A stretch of DNA of 64,000 nucleotides from Ganoderma boninense (GCA_002900995.3 CM035306.1:4002100-4066099), one strand, 5' to 3'. Numbered from the stretch's first letter, positions 35,313 to 48,259 are shown. Program-made: numbers and translations. Notes: generated by a model not told the origin, from the letters alone.

Positions 35313-38300
35313 ATGACCATCGAAGACCCTCCATGGAAGAAAAGAAGTGAGTACGCCTTCTACCTCTTTGTTTCATCCCCAACCCCATTGCATCAATGCT
35401 CGCCCCCTCCGTTGCCACGAACGCCTGGAGCGTCAGCGTAGTCAGCGCTGCTTGACGATCCATGGAGAGGGTCGCCGACTAGCTCATGAGAAGCGGTCGG
35501 AGTAGACGTTCCTGCTCCCGATTTTTGGCCTGCTCGAGTAATGTTGCCAAATGTCGGGTCCAAGAAGAACCAGCCTCCGATTTGACTTTGTAACACAACG
35601 TTCTGCCTGGCTTTCCGGAGACGCAAAGCAACCTTGTCTCATGCCCATCTCCCTTCAATTACATTCCCGGATGACGATGTGGGGGTGGGTGTGATACAAG
35701 GCGACCAGCTCACCCCTTCCAGTTCTGTGTCGTGTCGGCACGATGAAGGGAGACTGACATGCTCGGAGCCTGCTATAGGGCATGATAACGGATTAACTTG
35801 CTGCGCAACTGTGGGCTCTAACTCTGCGGACGCGATCGAGGCCTAGGGCAAACAAGCCAGGTACTACTGAAATGCGAAATTAATTTTGTAGGTTTCGTGC
35901 CGCAGAACCATAGTAAAAGGAGTCCGCAGAAGCGGCGAATCTCGCTGCAGAGGCCAGGAGCGGCCACACTGACACGCTAAACGCTGAGCGTCGAGTCGTC
36001 GCTTTACACGGGATCTCATAAACCCCGTGGATGTCGACACAGACTACCCTGTGTATGAACCTAGTCGACACGCGCAACCATTATGAGTTTCTTGATCATC
36101 CCAATTTAAGCCTGTCATAAAAAGCGGGACGTACTGTGGAGGACTTGTAATCCTCTACAATGAGATGCTGCAGTTGCTGCGGCGAAGGATGGCCAAGATG
36201 TTCACGTCTATTTGACCATGCTCTTCACAACCTGCCAGACTGGAAATCCTGATCTGCCTGGATAGTCGGCGCGACCAGTTCGCGGCAGTTCTGACCAGGA
36301 TGGTCCGCGACTGATCGGTCAGACCTTTCCTGCCCACACTGGATCATCTGTCATTTATCATTCGTTGCTGACGACAAACTGTTCCGAAGCGCGCCCATGT
36401 CCCTTCTACTCGCAGGGCCGCTGTCTCTTCGCAGATGCATGCAACTTCATGCACACCGTCAACATCCGGCGGCCAGACAGCGTGCTGGGCTCTGAGGACT
36501 CGGACCAGCCCGACTTTCGACTGGTCATCGACTCCCCGACGCGGTCAAAGCCTGTGCGCTTCTCGTCGCTATCGAGGTCACCACGTACGACAAGTCTGCT
36601 TTTGGCTCTTGGTAACGTCATTCAGGGCGAGGATGAAGACGACGAGTGGGATGAAGGCGAGTCGGGGGAGCTAGAGTCATCGTCTGGGGAGGGCTCGGAG
36701 GAGCACATGAGGGAGGACTTGGCATATGCTGAACCTGAGGCTGCTACGAGGGGGCCGGGAGGTACCGTGCGTTCACTCCATTCCGACGCTGCCTCGGACA
36801 ACTCAGCTCGGCCCACTCCCATTCTTGGACTCAGCGACGACGCAAGAAGACTGCTTCATTGTATTCCCTCTCCTCCCCGTCAACCTTCGCCCCATCTCCC
36901 AGAAGCTTCCATAACGGATGGCTCCGTCACTCTCGTGGACGGGATTTCCATTCAGTCGGGGAGCCCCATCCCAGATTCAGCTGTCTTTGATGAAGAGACT
37001 ACCGTGACGCCCTTGCGCCGCTCTTTGACGGCCCAAGACCCTGCTCCTTCGAATCGCGAGTCTATCAGCTCGGACGTGCAGGATTCACCGGAGGGATCTG
37101 CGATTGTTTCGGACTACCTTCCGTCCAGACGTGGATCGGAAGTCTCCGAACTTTGTCCTACTCCGTCCAGGCGAGAATCCGAGGTTCGAGTCGTCTCCTC
37201 GCCTTCAAGACGAGCGTCCGCGACACCCGATCCACGCTCTCCTGCTCCTTCTACCACGTCCGTTGCACCGGAATCCATACCCCTACCACCTTCCAGGTCT
37301 CCGTCCCTGTCTCCATCTTCATCTGCCTCAGAAGTTCCCGACATCCAGCCACCCACATGCTCGCCGTCCCCCATCCCTTCTCGCCCGCCACCCTTGCTCC
37401 ACCGGGTCGCCAACAGCCACGGCTCGATCTCCTCTCGCGACTCCATGTCTTCCGTCCTCCTGTCCCCCATCGACCTCACCGGCGCCCGGCGCATCAGCTA
37501 CACGAGCGTAGCCGGCTCGTTTGAGCACTCCTTCGACTCCGGGTACGCAGACGCTGAGCCGCCACGGACCCCGACGCGGCGCCTCTCCACGTTGTCGATC
37601 CTCTCGTCGCCGTTCGGCTCCCCATCTTCACGTGCTCGGGGAGCGGTCGGCGTGGGCGCGATCGGGGACAACGGCTTCCCCACGGCGTCTGCGTTGTTCT
37701 CGCCGCGGTTCAGCGTGTTCCCGAACGCTCTGGCGCGCGACGCGGCGCAGGAGGAGGCGCGGCACTCGAGGGGCGGCAGCGTGGACTCGCAGCTGTTCAC
37801 GCACGAGGAGGAGGACGAAGGCGATTCGGACGATGATGATGTTAATCCTCTTGCCGGGGCCGAGGACGGCCTGGCTGGGCTGCAGTCGCAGTTCGATGAC
37901 GCAGCGGCACATGTCGAGATCCAGGTCCAGCGTCAATCAATTGCGCCTGAGTCGTTCAGAGATGCTCACCGCCCTGCGGACGTGGAGGATTCGTCGTCAT
38001 TCGGCGCGGCAGACGGGTCGCGGCAGGAGTACCTGGACGTAAGCGACGACTTCCTTCGGGCTGGGGAGGCGTCGTTCGGGTCGGATGACTCGATGGCGTC
38101 GCTGTACGACCAGTACTACACGCCGACGGTCCATTCTTACAGGGCTGTCGGGGACGTAGATGTGGAGGATGAGCAGGAGGCGTCACCGACGATGGTCTTC
38201 GGGTCGTTCGTACAAGACTCGGACGTGGGGCACGAGTCGTCCCCCGTCGGGCTGCCGTACGCGCAGGTGGAGGAAGATCTGGTGCCAGACGAGGGGGAAG

Positions 38301-41300
38301 ATCCCGAAGACGTCTCACCGTACGATTTGAGCTACTTCGAAACCGAAGAGAACTCGCCGGGGCTCGTCGCAAACCTGCATGAGTCGTCTCCGAGGACTGT
38401 TGTGGCGTCGAGGGAGCCGTTGCCCCAAGTGGTCACCCCTCCATCGGAACAATCATACGAGCCTCTGGTCGCGTCACCGGGTCAGCCCCTTGTTAACGTG
38501 CAGGCACGGTCGCCCGAGATGACCATCGCTCAACAGAGTCAGTCACCGCAGGGCTTGCTGGCTTTTCAGGAGCAATCGCCGGAAGCCTCCATGGCTTTCC
38601 AGGAACAGCTACCGGTGTGGGATGAGACAGAGGACAACGTTGAATCATCGAGCCATGTGGAAGCGTTCGAGGAACCTTCCTTCGACGCTTCAGAATTTTA
38701 CGACGAGGTCTCATACGTAGAGCCCGAAGAACCTGAGGAAGACTTGTCGTTCCCTGTGGAGGATTTCCAACATGCTGGCCCTAGCTCCACCCCAATTCGT
38801 TCCCCCTCCGTCGGTTCATCCGTCTCCGAGGCACCTCGAGTATTCTCTCCCATCCAAAACCGACCGCCATCCTCCGCTTCTTCAGTACAAGTCCCCAACT
38901 TCTCACTACCCAACAGTGCTCGCAACTCTCTTGTTTTCGCCGCCCCTAGTCGTGCTGCTTCTCCTGCTGTGTCAGTGCCGGACGATAATGCTGTGGGGAG
39001 CACCAGCCGACCTTCCTCTTCTCTAAGCCAGCACAGTGGCGGACTGCGGCGACTCTCGCTGCAATCCGCGGCCTCTGTGCAGTCTTCACACTCTTCGCAG
39101 TCTGGTTCGAAGAAGGTTCCATTCGGATTCCGGAACTCCATGTCGTTGTCAGATCGCTCGCAAACGCGGCGCTCCGACAGCCTTCGTCATAAACCTCCTC
39201 CTTTGCTGTCCATTGACAATGTGGAGGAAGTTCCCCAATCGCGGTCTGCCACACCGCTTTCGCCGGTCGAGGAGATACCGTTGACCGTATCTCCATCCCC
39301 ATCATCATCAAACCCTAGGCGTTTGAAACCTCTTCGTCTGGTGAGTGAGGTCGTCATGGCATTGCAATTTCGTTGACTGAAATCGTCTTTTGTAGTCTAT
39401 GATTCTCAGTTCGTCTTCGTCGTCGCTTAGTTCTGCAATCCCTGCCTCAAGTATACCATCGCTGACTACGGCTACCACCGCAACGACCGGTATGTAGACA
39501 TTTCATTTTGTTCCTAACACCTAGCTAACACTTCGTAGCATTCACACCGTCCTCGCCCACTGTATTATCAGAAACTTCGATACCTAATACTAGACCGGTA
39601 TGTTTTACTCGAAAGGCCAAGAAGAAGTGTGCTGACGTCGTGGTATTAGCTTTCGTTGTCGCACTCCAGCATGATACCTTCGCGCTTATACAATACCACC
39701 GGGTCTTCGCAACCTAACTCTCCTTTACATATTGATCCTGCTATCGCTTCCTCTCACCCTCAACCCACGTCCGCCCCCGAGACTCGTCCCCCATCTTGGA
39801 ACAACCGTTTCTCTCGCAAATCACTCCCACAACGACATTCTCGCCACTTTTCTTCCTCTGTCGAGGAGGAGAAGCACCATCATGCTCGGTCGGAGAGTAG
39901 GTTCTCGGAGCCCATCGACTCATTCGACGAACGGCAAGAAGACGAGTACTACATGTATGAAGCTGCCGACCAAGCCGACGAAACTGTTCGCCGACCTGTC
40001 TCCGCAAATCATCCCTCCCATCCCCACAGCTCTTCCATCTTCGCAGCACAACAGGCTGCCCAGCAGAAACGGCTGTCCACAGTATCTGTCCGGCAATCGC
40101 ACCGCGAGTCTCTCCTCGTGGAACCGGTCCACGCCATTGCCACGCCTCGCCCGACCCTTCTCTTCGCCCTCGCCAGCGACGATGTCGAGGAGGTGCAGCG
40201 CGTCCTCGAGAGCGGCGAGGCGGGCGTCAACGATGACGTGGGCCCCCAGTCGGCGCTCTCGTTTACGCTCTCCAACCCTCAATTGAAGAACAAGATGCAA
40301 ATGGTCAAGCTCCTTCTAGCCTATGGCGCCGACACCTCTGTGCTGCACGACCCCGAGGAGGAGGAGCGCGAGGAGCGTTCGTCCCGGCGAGGGTCGAGCC
40401 GCCTGTCCAAGCTTCTGGAGGCCGTCGACCCTGCGACGCGGTGAGTGCTCGCACAGCACGGTGGCATCACCAGACGTCGGGAGCTGAACTGAACTGACGA
40501 CCACTTTGACGGTTTCGGCCGTGCTCAGGTACTACATCGAGCGCGCGGACTCGCCCCAGACGCGTCGCGCATCCGCGCTCATCCACAGGTCGTACTTCCG
40601 CCCGCTGACGCGGGTCCGCTACGATCTGATCGGCCAAGACCGAGTGCTCGAGCAGCTGTTCCGCGTCCTGAGCATGCCGTCGATGGCGCCCATCGTGGTC
40701 CTGCTGTGTGGTGAGTTCGAGATGGTCAAACCCCCAAAGATATCGCTAACGCGTTGTTCCCAGGGCCCAGCGGACATGGCAAGAGTCTTCTTGCGCGCAA
40801 ATGTGAGTGCACTACTTGTTCATTTGGTGCTAACAATCGTGTTGACTGAGCGGCATGCTGCATTTCGCACTTAGTTGGGTCTCTTCTCGAGGTGCCAACA
40901 CACACCGTCAACATGACGACTCTACAGAACACGGGCGACATATGGAAGAGCCATTCCATCGCTCCGTATGGGGTGCGCACCCAGACTTTACCAGTGAACA
41001 TGTTTGGATGCTTACCTGTGAACATCATCTAGGAACCGTCGAACCATTCGCTTAAGGAGTTCTTGATCGAGAATGAGGGCAAGCGTTGCGTCGTTGTGCT
41101 CGATGTTCGTCTTCGCGCTCTTGATTGACGAACGTTTGCACTGAGTATCGTTTTACAGGAAATCGAGAAGACCCAGGACGAGAAGATTTTGTCGTCGTTG
41201 TTGATGCCTTGGGAGTACGGTGGGTAACAGGCACGACGTTGCATCCTCGTCGATCACTTATATTGTGCATTCTTGCAGGCCGCTGTTCCTTTGAGGCAGG

Positions 41301-41792
41301 GCATCGACACGTTGATGTATCGAAAGTGATCTGGCTGGGCACATCCAACATCGGCCACGATCTCGTGTTTGAACACCAGGACAAACGTCCCACACCGGAG
41401 ACACAGCTTTCTCGCGAGGAGTACATCGACCTCATGGCTCTGCTCCGCCCACGCGCATCAAACCGGCTCGGGGTGCGTACCAGACTTGGGCCTGCGCAGC
41501 AAGGCCTGGTTTGCCGTCGACTGATGCTGATCGGCGCTTGCGTGTGTTTTTTGTGCAGCCTTCCCTGCTGTCCCGCGTCACCGCGGTCTTGCCCTTCGTC
41601 GCATTCACGGCAGACGAAAAGTTGGCGCTCGCGGCTGAAGCCTTGCACGGTCTGGTCGGGGAGTCGGTCACGGACATGCCGCCAGCGACGCGCGACCTGA
41701 TCGTGCGGACGTCCCTCAACTCGTACATCCCATCCGAGGGTGCTCGATCGCTGTATCGCGCAGTCTCGACTCTCCTGTTGGACACCATTTGA
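35313..41792 (+). CDS. CCCH zinc finger, ankyrin and ClpB/Skd3-like AAA+ ATPase in one gene
   Basis: A protein of about 1,600 residues. The long exon 36390-39340 begins with a CCCH finger (RPCPFYSQGRCLFADACNFM-H, spacing C-x7-C-x5-C-x3-H). An 11-residue first exon at 35313-35346 (MTIEDPPWKKR) joins it in phase across a 1 kb intron; this start is inferred. About 950 disordered Ser/Glu/Pro-rich residues follow. Exons 39396-39489, 39539-39597 and 39650-40440 keep the frame and add ankyrin-like repeats (LLFALASDDVEEVQRVLESG, MVKLLLAYGADTSVL). The AAA+ module spans 40529-40710, 40764-40802, 40875-40972, 41033-41104, 41159-41219, 41279-41472 and 41559-41792: Walker A GPSGHGKS, Walker B RCVVVLDEIEK, sensor VIWLGTSNIG, and a D2-small-like end. 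Ankyrin plus a single AAA+ ring recalls CLPB/Skd3 disaggregases. Whether the CCCH part is really in the same transcript is the main doubt. Confidence 0.78.
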
Positions 41793-42800
41793 CGAATGTC
41801 GGCTATCCGGCAGTGCTTCCGCCTCAGCACTGGATCGCGGATGTAGGCAGTTCTTCCGCCGCAAGCAAAACTCTTGTCTCTTCACAGGAATACTTGCTCT
41901 TGGTGGGTCCATCCACACATAAGGATGGACTCGACCTGGACTGAACTGCACACGTTTAGGGGCATGGGTTGTGGGCGGAATCTGTCATGGCGGGCGCGTC
42001 GGGGAGCTTGGTTTGGCAATTGCAACCGACCAGGGACGAGCGGGACCAGGACCCCATGGAGCGTTGATATATATGTAGGTACCCACGCCACGAGATCAAC
42101 TTTGTAACTACGTCCAGCAGTTGGTCGACATGGCAACGCTTCTGTAACAGCAAACCAGTCACCTCCAACGGCCTGGTAAACTATCGGAATTTCATCAGGA
42201 CACAGACAGTAGAGGCTGCAGTGGCCGGGGGCTGATGCGATGATGTATGTGCCTGAAACCTGCAAATGACAGACCAGTCACGGACTCGGGAGGTCGGCAT
42301 ACGGTGGACGTTGATGGACATGGACAGCCCCGAACAGAATGTGATGGCGGCGCGGTCACATATAGTTCTGCAGTCTGTCCAACGGATGCCTTTGCGCTCC
42401 TGTTCTCTCCGTTCTCCTACGCCCCCCCTCCCTTTTCGTTCTTTTCTTCTCTGCTTGTATTAATGGCTATTGTTTGCTCTCAACTGCCCGCGCCGGCCGC
42501 CAAGCGCAACCTCCACTCCCACGGAGGTTGTCCGCACATCCTCCCCGGCAGTCTGCCACGACAGAGCGATGGACAGCCAATTGTGAACCTCTCTCCCCGT
42601 CTCTGCTAAGGCGTTGACGCCGTGTTTGTTGTTCTTGGGTAGTGGTTTTGGGTAGTGATTCTCCACATACTCCGATCTGGAGACGTAAGTGACCCCTGAA
42701 CGCAATGGAACCAGGCATCGTTACATGGCGCATTGTCGTCTGGAGGCGCGCAAGACATTGACTGCGTCCAAGCAGTACCGTCAAAGCAACTTCTCCCCAG
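41793..42800. other. intergenic or 5' part of the SH3 gene
   Basis: A frame at 42,463-42,609 starting MAIVCSQLPAPAAKRNLHSH could be a first exon of the following gene, but no splice chain linking it is convincing. Nothing else is recognised. Confidence 0.4.
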
Positions 42801-43440
42801 CGAGAAGATCAAACCGATAGCGGAGAAAGGCCATTCGAGAAGCAGGAGGTGCTCGTTATCCTCCCATGGAGCCGCCCCAGAGCGTGCCGCGTCTTCCGTC
42901 AAGTGGAAGCCGCAGATCCCTCGGGCTACGAGACCTCCACCGTCGTCGATGTCAAGGTCACTCGGCTGAGGCCGCCAGGTCTCCTCCTCCGACTTACACT
43001 TCCCCCTCCACCTCGCCACGCCCGCCCGCATTGAAACTTCCCTTCGTCACGGTGTCAGATGAGAACAGCACGCTCCCATCCCCCAACCTCCTCTCCCCCA
43101 TCCCGAGCCCCGTCGCACGTCTTCGTTCATGAAGAGGCCCCCGCCGAGGCGAAACGTGAAGCCAAAGCCGTCGTTGAAGGGCCAGAAAGGTTCCGCGCAG
43201 ATGCTCGTGGAACACACCTTTATCCCCTCCCTCGCCGACGAGCTTTCCATCAAAGTGGGCGAGGTCCTCACGATGCTCGAGGAGTACGAGGACGAGTGGT
43301 GCCTCGTCGAGCGCATCGGGGCGCGTGCGGGCGAGCGCGGTGTCGTGCCGCGCTTCTGCCTGAAGGAGCGCCCCCGCGCGCACAAGCGCAACAAGTCCTC
43401 GACCTCCGTCAGGAGCAGTGCGAGCACAAGAGCGCAGTGA
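42801..43440 (+). CDS. SH3-domain protein, 5' end unresolved
   Basis: The last exon encodes a clear SH3 domain: MLVEHTFIPSLADELSIKVG, EVLTMLEEYEDEWCLVERIG and RGVVPRFCLKERP. ALYDY is replaced by a fungal-type VEHTFIP, and the Trp of the binding face (DEWC) and the PxxF end are kept. The upstream exon reads KPIAEKGHSRSRRCSLSSHG and, after a short intron, SPPPTYTSPSTSPRPPALKL, a Ser/Pro-rich linker. That frame ends in TGA at 43,130, overlapping an ATG of the SH3 frame, so either a further intron or a one-base error separates them. Fungal proteins of this kind are often single-pass membrane adaptors, but no membrane helix could be placed here. Confidence 0.6.
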
Positions 43441-45582
43441 GCGCGCAGACCGTCCATCTGGGCTCGATCATGACCCTGTCACGACCTTGGCTTGACGATA
43501 CGCGTAGCTCCTTCGACTCGCTCGCACCGAATCAGTCCACCCTCGCCTCCTCCGACTGCTCTCCTCGAGCACTCTACCCCTTAATCCTGACCTCGCCTAC
43601 CCGCCCCGCAACCCGCACGCTGCTCACGAACCCCCCACCCGATCCCCTCACCGTAGTCATTCTTCTACTTCAATTTTAAAGTATTTATCACTTTATCCTA
43701 TCGACTTTGTGCGTCCACTCCACTTCTTCTTGCCCGTCAATTCCCTAACACCTAAACCTCCTCCAGCTCATACCTCCCCCTCTTGGACCTTCGCCACATA
43801 CTCGCCTTCCCCGCTGCGCGACTGTTATTTATCGACGGTCTGCCACTGGCACACGCACACGCACACGCACACAGGTCCCCAGGAACACACACCCGCATTG
43901 CACCCGTAGGCGACGCAGGTGCGCGCACACACGGCTGGCTGCAAGGCAGTGCGGTGTATCGACGTCCCCTCAACCACTCGATCCCGTTCCTCCGTCCCTG
44001 CCAGTCAGATCCGGCGCTTTCTCTCTCTTTTTCTCTTCGCCGCGGCTCAGCACGCCCGCCCACGGTCCGATCCATGGTCGGCGTCCTAGCTCGATATTTA
44101 GCACCTACTTACTATCTGAACGCTCCTAGCCGTACTTCTAACTTAGCTGTATACGGTATCCCTGCGCCCAAATGCGAAAACACACAGACACCGAAAAACA
44201 CGTCATCGAATTGGCGGCGGCGAGCCCAGGTCGATATATGTGCTACTGCGTCTGAGCACCAAGTCCTGCTTCATCGAACTTGGGCTTGATGTTTCAACGT
44301 TCAACGTTCAGCTTCTGGCCTCGCAGTTTGTGCGCTGTGCACTAAGTACGTACATTGGCGCACGGCATTATGGAAGCCTCAGGCCTCAGGCTTGGAAGAA
44401 CTCCTTGACCACTCTCCCTCCCCCCCTGCCGAATCGCGCGGGTCGACGAAGCACTCTCAGCAGTGAGCGCAGAGCGTCCAGCTCACACCCGAGCTCCGAA
44501 GGCCGAGGATCTGCACGCGATGGCAGCGGCCCGCGGGCGAGGCGACGTGCAGCACGATGTGTGTGTGTGTTCGAATTTCTGCAGCGAACTTCCCACTGAA
44601 CTCAGCGGTGCGCGCGCGGTCTGATCGCAGATCCGCGCGCTGCAGCCCGAGCGACACGAGGATCCACAAGTCGGACTGCCAGCGCAGAGCGTGACTGTTG
44701 ACAATAACAGGATAATATGTCCGAAGCCGGGCGGGCGCTCGGGGATGGTTAAATTCACATTCACATTCGCATTCACGGGGTCGTTCGTCGTTCGTTTTGC
44801 AGTGCCAGCTAGTGGGCGTTGGGGTATGGATGAGATTGTGAATGACATTGCCCAACGCATGTCATGCATTCATATGGTGCACGGATGATGACCGCGGCGG
44901 GGCAAACCCTACGCAGCCGCGGGTCGGCGCAGAGGGGGCTGTAAGGTCGGGCAGCAGCACGGGACATGCGTGCTCCCGCGATCGCGCCATGGTCTCATCG
45001 CCATCGACTCTGAACCGGATATCGATATCGTGACGCAACGCGGGAGGGCTCGGCCAAGCGCGAGGTGGCCGGACAGCATTCATGCATCGCCGGCTAATAA
45101 CGCCTCTCTGCGACCGACGCGGGAGAAGCGTGCACCCTGAGGCCTGAAGTTTGACCCCGTTGACCGCTGAACGTTGAACGTTTGATCCTTCGCTGCCTGC
45201 CATGCCCATGTGCAGCCCAAGCCTGAGTCGGGGCGCCGCGCCTCTGGGCCACACCCATCCCTAATCGGGCTATGTATGCATCCGAAGCGGATCGCGATGC
45301 GCATGCCGGTTGCTCGACTCCGAGCGCATGCATGTGCGAGAGGGACGGACGGCCACCCGTCGTCCGGCCGCGGGTGCTGTACATGTATACATCCAGCAAG
45401 GTCTTCTTGGGTTGGTGCCAGTGGCGGCTCCGCCAGGCTCCAATGGCGAGCTCCAATGAAGCCCACGAAGCTTGGAAGCGTTGACCACGCCCTCACTACT
45501 CCCGAGTCTGCAGAGTTTAGTACTAGCCAGTCCTACACGCCGACGCCGGGAGGACTGGTGCAGAATTTGAGCTTCCCCGACG
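43441..45582. other. intergenic with microsatellites
   Basis: About 2 kb without a recognised gene. It contains a CACACG microsatellite (43,848-43,874) and a short TTCACA tract (about 44,755-44,775). The overlapping open frames are unlike any protein family I know. Confidence 0.5.
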
Positions 45583-45906
45583 ATGCAAAGCCGGCTATAC
45601 AAGCTCACCGTGACCAAATTAGTAAAGCTTGCATGCGTCCTGCGCTACAAACGACAGCACATCCTGAGGAGGTGCAGGTGCAAGTTCCATGCCGTCTTTG
45701 GGCTAGCGAATGCCTTTTCAGTTTTCCCCGGTGGTTCACTGCGACAGCAAGATCAGCAAACGCTAGTGCGTATATGGCGGGACCAGAGCGACATTTTCCA
45801 GACATACCAGACCGATTGTGGTGAGCCCGTGGTGATCGTGCTGAACCTTGTTCTTGCGCGGTTACACCTCTCCGTAGATCGGGCATTCTCCGGGAGAAAC
45901 TTCTAA
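45583..45906 (+). CDS. possible short gene or exon before the gap
   Basis: A frame from MQSRLYKLTVTKLVKLACVL to FSGRNF has a mixed amino acid composition (IWRDQSDIFQTYQT) that looks more like coding sequence than its surroundings. It has no recognised domain, a GT-like donor occurs inside it near 45,819, and the sequence is cut by the gap 50 bp on. It could be the end of a gene disrupted by the copy B junction. Confidence 0.25.
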   Translation: MQSRLYKLTVTKLVKLACVLRYKRQHILRRCRCKFHAVFGLANAFSVFPGGSLRQQDQQTLVRIWRDQSDIFQTYQTDCGEPVVIVLNLVLARLHLSVDRAFSGRNF

Positions 45907-45952
45907 TGGGAGACTCGGAAGCCTTGCAACACGTCCGGGGAGATAAGGGAGA

Positions 45953-46052
45953 NNNNNNNNNNNNNNNNNNNNNNNNNNNNNNNNNNNNNNNNNNNNNNNN
46001 NNNNNNNNNNNNNNNNNNNNNNNNNNNNNNNNNNNNNNNNNNNNNNNNNNNN
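45953..46052. other. assembly gap of exactly 100 N
   Basis: A run of exactly 100 N, the usual mark for a gap of unknown length. Copy B of the duplication starts at the base after it, so the true left junction of the copy is not in the data. Confidence 0.98.
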
Positions 46053-47541
46053 CCCTCGATATGCTCCTCGCAAGCCCCGACCGGCACCGACACCAACGGG
46101 ACTGTGAGCTGCAGCACCGTCACGAGTGTCAGCTCCTTTGGTGCGTCTCCGAGGCCTCCCGCGCACAGGGCACGGGCTGACTGACGTGCCGCAGACCCAG
46201 AGACGATCACGATCCAGTTCCCCGTCGCGGTGACTGTGCCGACCACGGTGGTGTGGCCGTTCTCCACCCTGTACGCCACGACGTGCTCGAGCCAGACGAC
46301 GAGCACGACCGTGACGCAACAGACGACGACCACACAGGCCACACCAGCCACCGTCTCCGCATCCCAGTCGGCGCCGGCAGTGCTAGTCGGTTCCTCAACG
46401 TTGACGTCGGCCACAACTACGTCGAGCGTGACTACGGTTATCGAGAGTTCCAGTTCCGTGGCGATATCCCCCGCGGCCGCGAGCGCGGACTCTTCGAGCT
46501 CGGACAACACTGCACTGATCGTCGGGGTAACCGTCGGAGGAACGATCGCGCTCATCCTAGTGATTCTGCTAATATGGCTCCTCTGGTACGTCTCCTTACT
46601 GCTCAGTCTACTGTCTCGCCAGAGTCGAAGAAAAGTGCTCACGGAACGTCCCCAGTTGCAGGCGGCGCCGGCAGCGCAAGAGAGCCAGGTATCTCCACAG
46701 CGACAAGTCACCAGACGGCAGCGCGACGGTGCGGCCCACGCCCTATCCGTTCCGAGACCACAGCGCCGGTAAGGAGTCTAGCACTGGCAGCAACAGGCCG
46801 CGAACGACACGTCCGGAGACGACGCGAGCAGCGAAAAGAAAGCCCGTCCCCGCGCTCGACACCAGGCCCGGGCAGCACCCCATCCGAGTCAGTCGCGAGC
46901 GCGACGTCGTGTACGCACTTCAGCCTGCGCCCATCCCGTCCGCGCCCCCTCGGTCCCTCTCGGTCCCTGCGGAACGCCCCTCGGGATCGCTCGGCACCAT
47001 CCCCATAAGATCGTTATCACCTTCAGGAGTCGCAGTCCCGCCGCCTGCTGTAGAGGAGGAGAGGCCGCACGCGCGGAAGGCCGCCTCGAGCCCGCCCTTG
47101 TCCAACCCCTTCAGAGGCCATGCGCATGTCCCACCTCGTCCTCCGCCCCCACGACCGCCAAGGGGCGCGGGCCCGCGGCCGCGCTCTAAAAAGACACAGA
47201 TCCACTTGCATCCGGACAGGGGATTCACAGCACTGGTCGCCGAGGTGCGAGCACCCCGATCGGGCCCTCCCGTCGCGCACGAGGGGGCTTGGCGGGGACC
47301 GACTGGTGTTTCGGGGCCGGAGAGGCAGGTCAGAGGGGGAGGAGAGCCAACAGGATCAAATGCCGCGCCCAGCCTGCGGGAAGCGGGAGACGGGCAGGAT
47401 GCATGCGGGACAGGAGCGCAACGCGAGACGGCAGCAGAGGGATTCGGAGTGACATGGGAGAAGCGGCGGAGGCAGGGGGAGCACCGGGGCGAGAACTTGA
47501 AGTGGTCAGAGGGCGAGGTAACTCCGGCGTACTGCGAGTGA
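46053..47541 (+). CDS. Ser/Thr-rich single-pass membrane protein, copy B (5' end in gap)
   Basis: Paralogue (or allele) of the gene at 20,854. The start lies in the gap. Exon pieces read ETITIQFPVAVTVPTTVVW, a Ser/Thr stretch slightly longer than in copy A (STTVTQQTTTTQATPATVSA), the membrane helix IVGVTVGGTIALILVILLIW and, after a GT-AG intron, the basic run CCRRRRQRKRARYLHS. Unlike copy A, the cytosolic tail stays in one frame from about 46,690 to the stop at 47,541, so this copy shows what the intact tail looks like. Its end reads EVTPAYCE, so the PPxY motif of copy A is TPAY here. Confidence 0.65.
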
Positions 47542-48259
47542 ACGAAGGTGCTGTACGCTCGTGGAATTCGCCGGCCTCCGCTGGCACTAAAGTGCTTCCG
47601 TCCTCCGAGTCCGTGTGCGTTGTGTTGCGAACCGCTTGGACATTGATTTGCGGTGCGCTGTTGCCCTGTGTCCGCCGTGTGGTCGCTACTCAGAGAGCGT
47701 GCAGTGCTCCGTCCAATTGTTAAGTGCCGACTTACGTTTTCCTTGCATCAATTGAAGCGACGCTTGGCACCGTTGCACGACTTCACATGGCAGGGTCCGT
47801 CGCGCCGTTGTTCTTTCAATGTCCGGAATTTGAGTCTGTTGGCGACGTGAGAGGGCAAACATGGGAGACGCCCAAGAGAAGCTCGTGTAAACGTTACGTA
47901 AGCGCCCCGGATAAGGCAGTTGTTATGGATGGGCTATTGTCCCTTGAGCCGGGACAATAACGGCCTCGACAATGACGAGCCCCGCGTTTTCGCCCTTTAT
48001 TATACTTAAGGACCCTCGAGGCGACGGTACAAGGGGCACGCCTCCCACTGGGCCTTTCTCCCTCCTCTCTCACCTTCATCTGCAGCGTTCACGACCGGTG
48101 CCGGGTCACCTCTCTTCCTCGGGCCTCATCCTCGAGAGCAACTTCGCCTCCACACAGCCACTCATTCATATTCTCGGACGACTCTTCAGTCTCTACTCCA
48201 TCGTTTAACTGCCTGGTATACACCTCTCTGTCAAAACTTATACCACACAACAACCGAAG

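Noticed and set aside
43848..43874. short regularly spaced repeat, considered as a CRISPR-like array
   Set aside because: It is a simple CACACG microsatellite with no spacers, in a eukaryotic genome.
45605..46711. 368-residue minus-strand frame spanning the N gap
   Set aside because: It is open only because the gap translates as unknown residues, and it is antisense to the membrane-protein copy B.
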